DNA from: an uncultured bacterium
GTDB lineage: Bacteria > Muiribacteriota > Ozemobacteria > Ozemobacterales > Ozemobacteraceae
Direction: 5' to 3'
Length of the DNA stretch: 64,000 bases
Assembly (NCBI GenBank): GCA_900317935.1
Contig: ONIU01000012.1
Location: 1 to 64,000 of the forward strand
Shown piece after piece: positions 62,807 through 64,000 of the stretch. Position 1 is the stretch's first letter; each line of letters opens with the position of its first letter. A program made the position numbers and the translations under genes. The notes below the pieces were generated by a model. It did no database searches. It was not told the DNA's origin and saw only the letters and a list, made by a program, of their open reading frames with translations.

Positions 62807-64000
62807 TTATTTTTGTTCATTAAGAAATGATTCTGCTATTTTAGCAAAAGATGGACGAAGATTCAACGATAAAGCTTTTTGGAAATATTCCGCAGCTTTT
62901 TTCTTTGCTCTAGACCTTAAAAGAAGACCTAATTGAAAATATGCATCAGCATAATTTGGATTTAATTCTATTGCTTTACTCAAAAGCTCCTTGGCTTTCG
63001 TAGTCTTTTTCAATTGAATCAGCGTTAAAGCTGTCCAGTAGCAAGCATCTGGATAAGAACTATTAATACGCATAGCTTCTTCAAAATGTCTCAAAGCATC
63101 TGTCCAAAGACAATCTTCAAAATACTTTATACCTAAGTTAATTCTGCTAGAAGCCATATCAATTTCGACAACAGCTATTTTTTTCAATTCAGACAAAGCT
63201 TCTTCTACAAAACCCTGTTCTAATAAGTTTTTATAATTAATAAACTCAGAAGTGTTTTCTTTCTTTGCTTTTTCAACAATTTCACAATAACATTCTATAG
63301 CTTCATCATAATCTTTATTGATTTCATAAATAGAGCCAAGATAAAACCATGCGGCCAAAAGATTTGAGTTCTTCTTCAGAATACCTCGAAGCACGCTTTT
63401 TGCTTCAGAATAAAAACCTCTGAAGAAAAGACTTTTTCCCAAATTCAAACCTATATCAAGATAAGTAGGATGTTTGCGGTATTCTTCTCTAATCTGTTCT
63501 ATATTCTTTTCCAAAATCTCCATTCGTTTCGCAAGATTATCAAGATTTTTTAATGGAGTTCTCCATTGTGGTCTTAACTTAGATGCTTTTCTAAAAAGGC
63601 TTTCTGCGTCATCAAGATTATTTGTCTGCATACGAAGAACGCCTAGATTATTCAAAATTCGTGGGTCTTCATGCAAAGTTCTCATTGCTGTTCTATAAGC
63701 TTCTTCTGCTTCGGAATAAACACCTTTGGCCATATAAATATTGCCAAGATTGTTAAGCATTTCGCAGTCTTCAGGGAAAACAAGACGGCCTCGCTTTAGT
63801 ATCTGTTCAGCATCATCAAGCATACCAAGACGGCGGTAAGTATTCCCCAAAAGCATAATAAGAGGCTTAGAATCTGGAATTATAGATTCAGCAACTTTTA
63901 ATTCTTTTAAAGCTTCATTATATTTACCCTGCTTTAAAAGAATCTGTATTTTTGGTCCTAAATGAGAAGAATTTTCAAAAGTTAATTCCTCGGAAAGATC
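62807..64000 (-). CDS. TPR-repeat protein (5' end cut by window)
   Basis: 397 residues are visible; the frame is open to the window edge, so the N-terminus lies outside. The whole visible part is built of TPR repeats (for example YNEALKELKVAESIIPDSK, CEMLNNLGNIYMAKGVYSEAEEAYR). TPR proteins scaffold complexes; next to a PilB-like gene a pilus-assembly role (PilF-like) is plausible. It is 23 bp upstream of the PilB-like gene, in the same direction. Confidence 0.8.
   Translation of the reverse strand, partial: DLSEELTFENSSHLGPKIQILLKQGKYNEALKELKVAESIIPDSKPLIMLLGNTYRRLGMLDDAEQILKRGRLVFPEDCEMLNNLGNIYMAKGVYSEAEEAYRTAMRTLHEDPRILNNLGVLRMQTNNLDDAESLFRKASKLRPQWRTPLKNLDNLAKRMEILEKNIEQIREEYRKHPTYLDIGLNLGKSLFFRGFYSEAKSVLRGILKKNSNLLAAWFYLGSIYEINKDYDEAIECYCEIVEKAKKENTSEFINYKNLLEQGFVEEALSELKKIAVVEIDMASSRINLGIKYFEDCLWTDALRHFEEAMRINSSYPDACYWTALTLIQLKKTTKAKELLSKAIELNPNYADAYFQLGLLLRSRAKKKAAEYFQKALSLNLRPSFAKIAESFLNEQK

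Overview
The window is AT-rich, uses the standard code and is densely packed with genes on both strands. A DUF481-type outer-membrane beta-barrel, a PilB-type pilus ATPase, lipoprotein and Sec signal peptides and an SLH-domain protein point to a diderm bacterium. Mini-RNase III, zinc-type L33 and several clostripain-family proteases are more often met in Firmicutes-like or deep-branching uncultured lineages. My best guess is an uncultured gut or environmental diderm phylum (Riflebacteria-like), held with low confidence.

Layout. 1-6.5 kb: membrane glycosyltransferase (cut by the left edge), a YqgF/RuvC-like nuclease fold protein, an ADP-ribosylglycohydrolase, a metallo-beta-lactamase/cyclic-nucleotide-binding protein and endonuclease III. 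6.6-11.7 kb: the translation block, read leftwards from one consensus promoter: tRNA-Thr, tRNA-Tyr, tRNA-Thr, tuf, rpmG, tRNA-Trp, secE, nusG, rplK, rplA, L10 leader, rplJ, rplL. 11.8-19.3 kb: rlmB, mrnC, cysS, an SLH protein, an ABC transporter operon and a leaderless STAS gene. 19.4-30.5 kb: secreted or membrane proteins of mostly unknown function, a GNAT and two clostripain proteases.

30.6-40.9 kb is a defence island bounded by similar ~50 bp direct repeats. It holds a DUF1703-type ATPase/nuclease, a complete type I Wadjet operon (jetA-B-C-D, an SMC-like anti-plasmid system) and an HNH endonuclease. 40.2-43.7 kb is almost gene-free, with palindromes, REP-like inverted repeats, one tiny secreted peptide and one M15 peptidase. 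Its core is a ~1.15 kb G+C-rich and purine-rich segment (about 43218 to 42064, minus strand) that I read as a large structured non-coding RNA. It has its own consensus promoter, a 5' hairpin, nested long-range helices joining its ends, many internal hairpins and an intrinsic terminator. A diverged copy of its 3' tail lies at 40.37-40.44 kb.

43.7-64 kb: a third clostripain (close paralogue of the second, with a conserved promoter), a frameshifted small secreted gene, a secreted HExxH protein, a GLUG-repeat surface protein, a DUF481 porin-like protein, an ABC exporter, an AI-2E family permease, cell-envelope genes (flippase-like, LysM, penicillin-binding protein), a pseudouridine synthase, an unusual PilB ATPase fused to a histidine-kinase-like ATPase domain, and a TPR protein running off the right edge. 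In-register heptanucleotide repeat arrays occur at four intergenic places.
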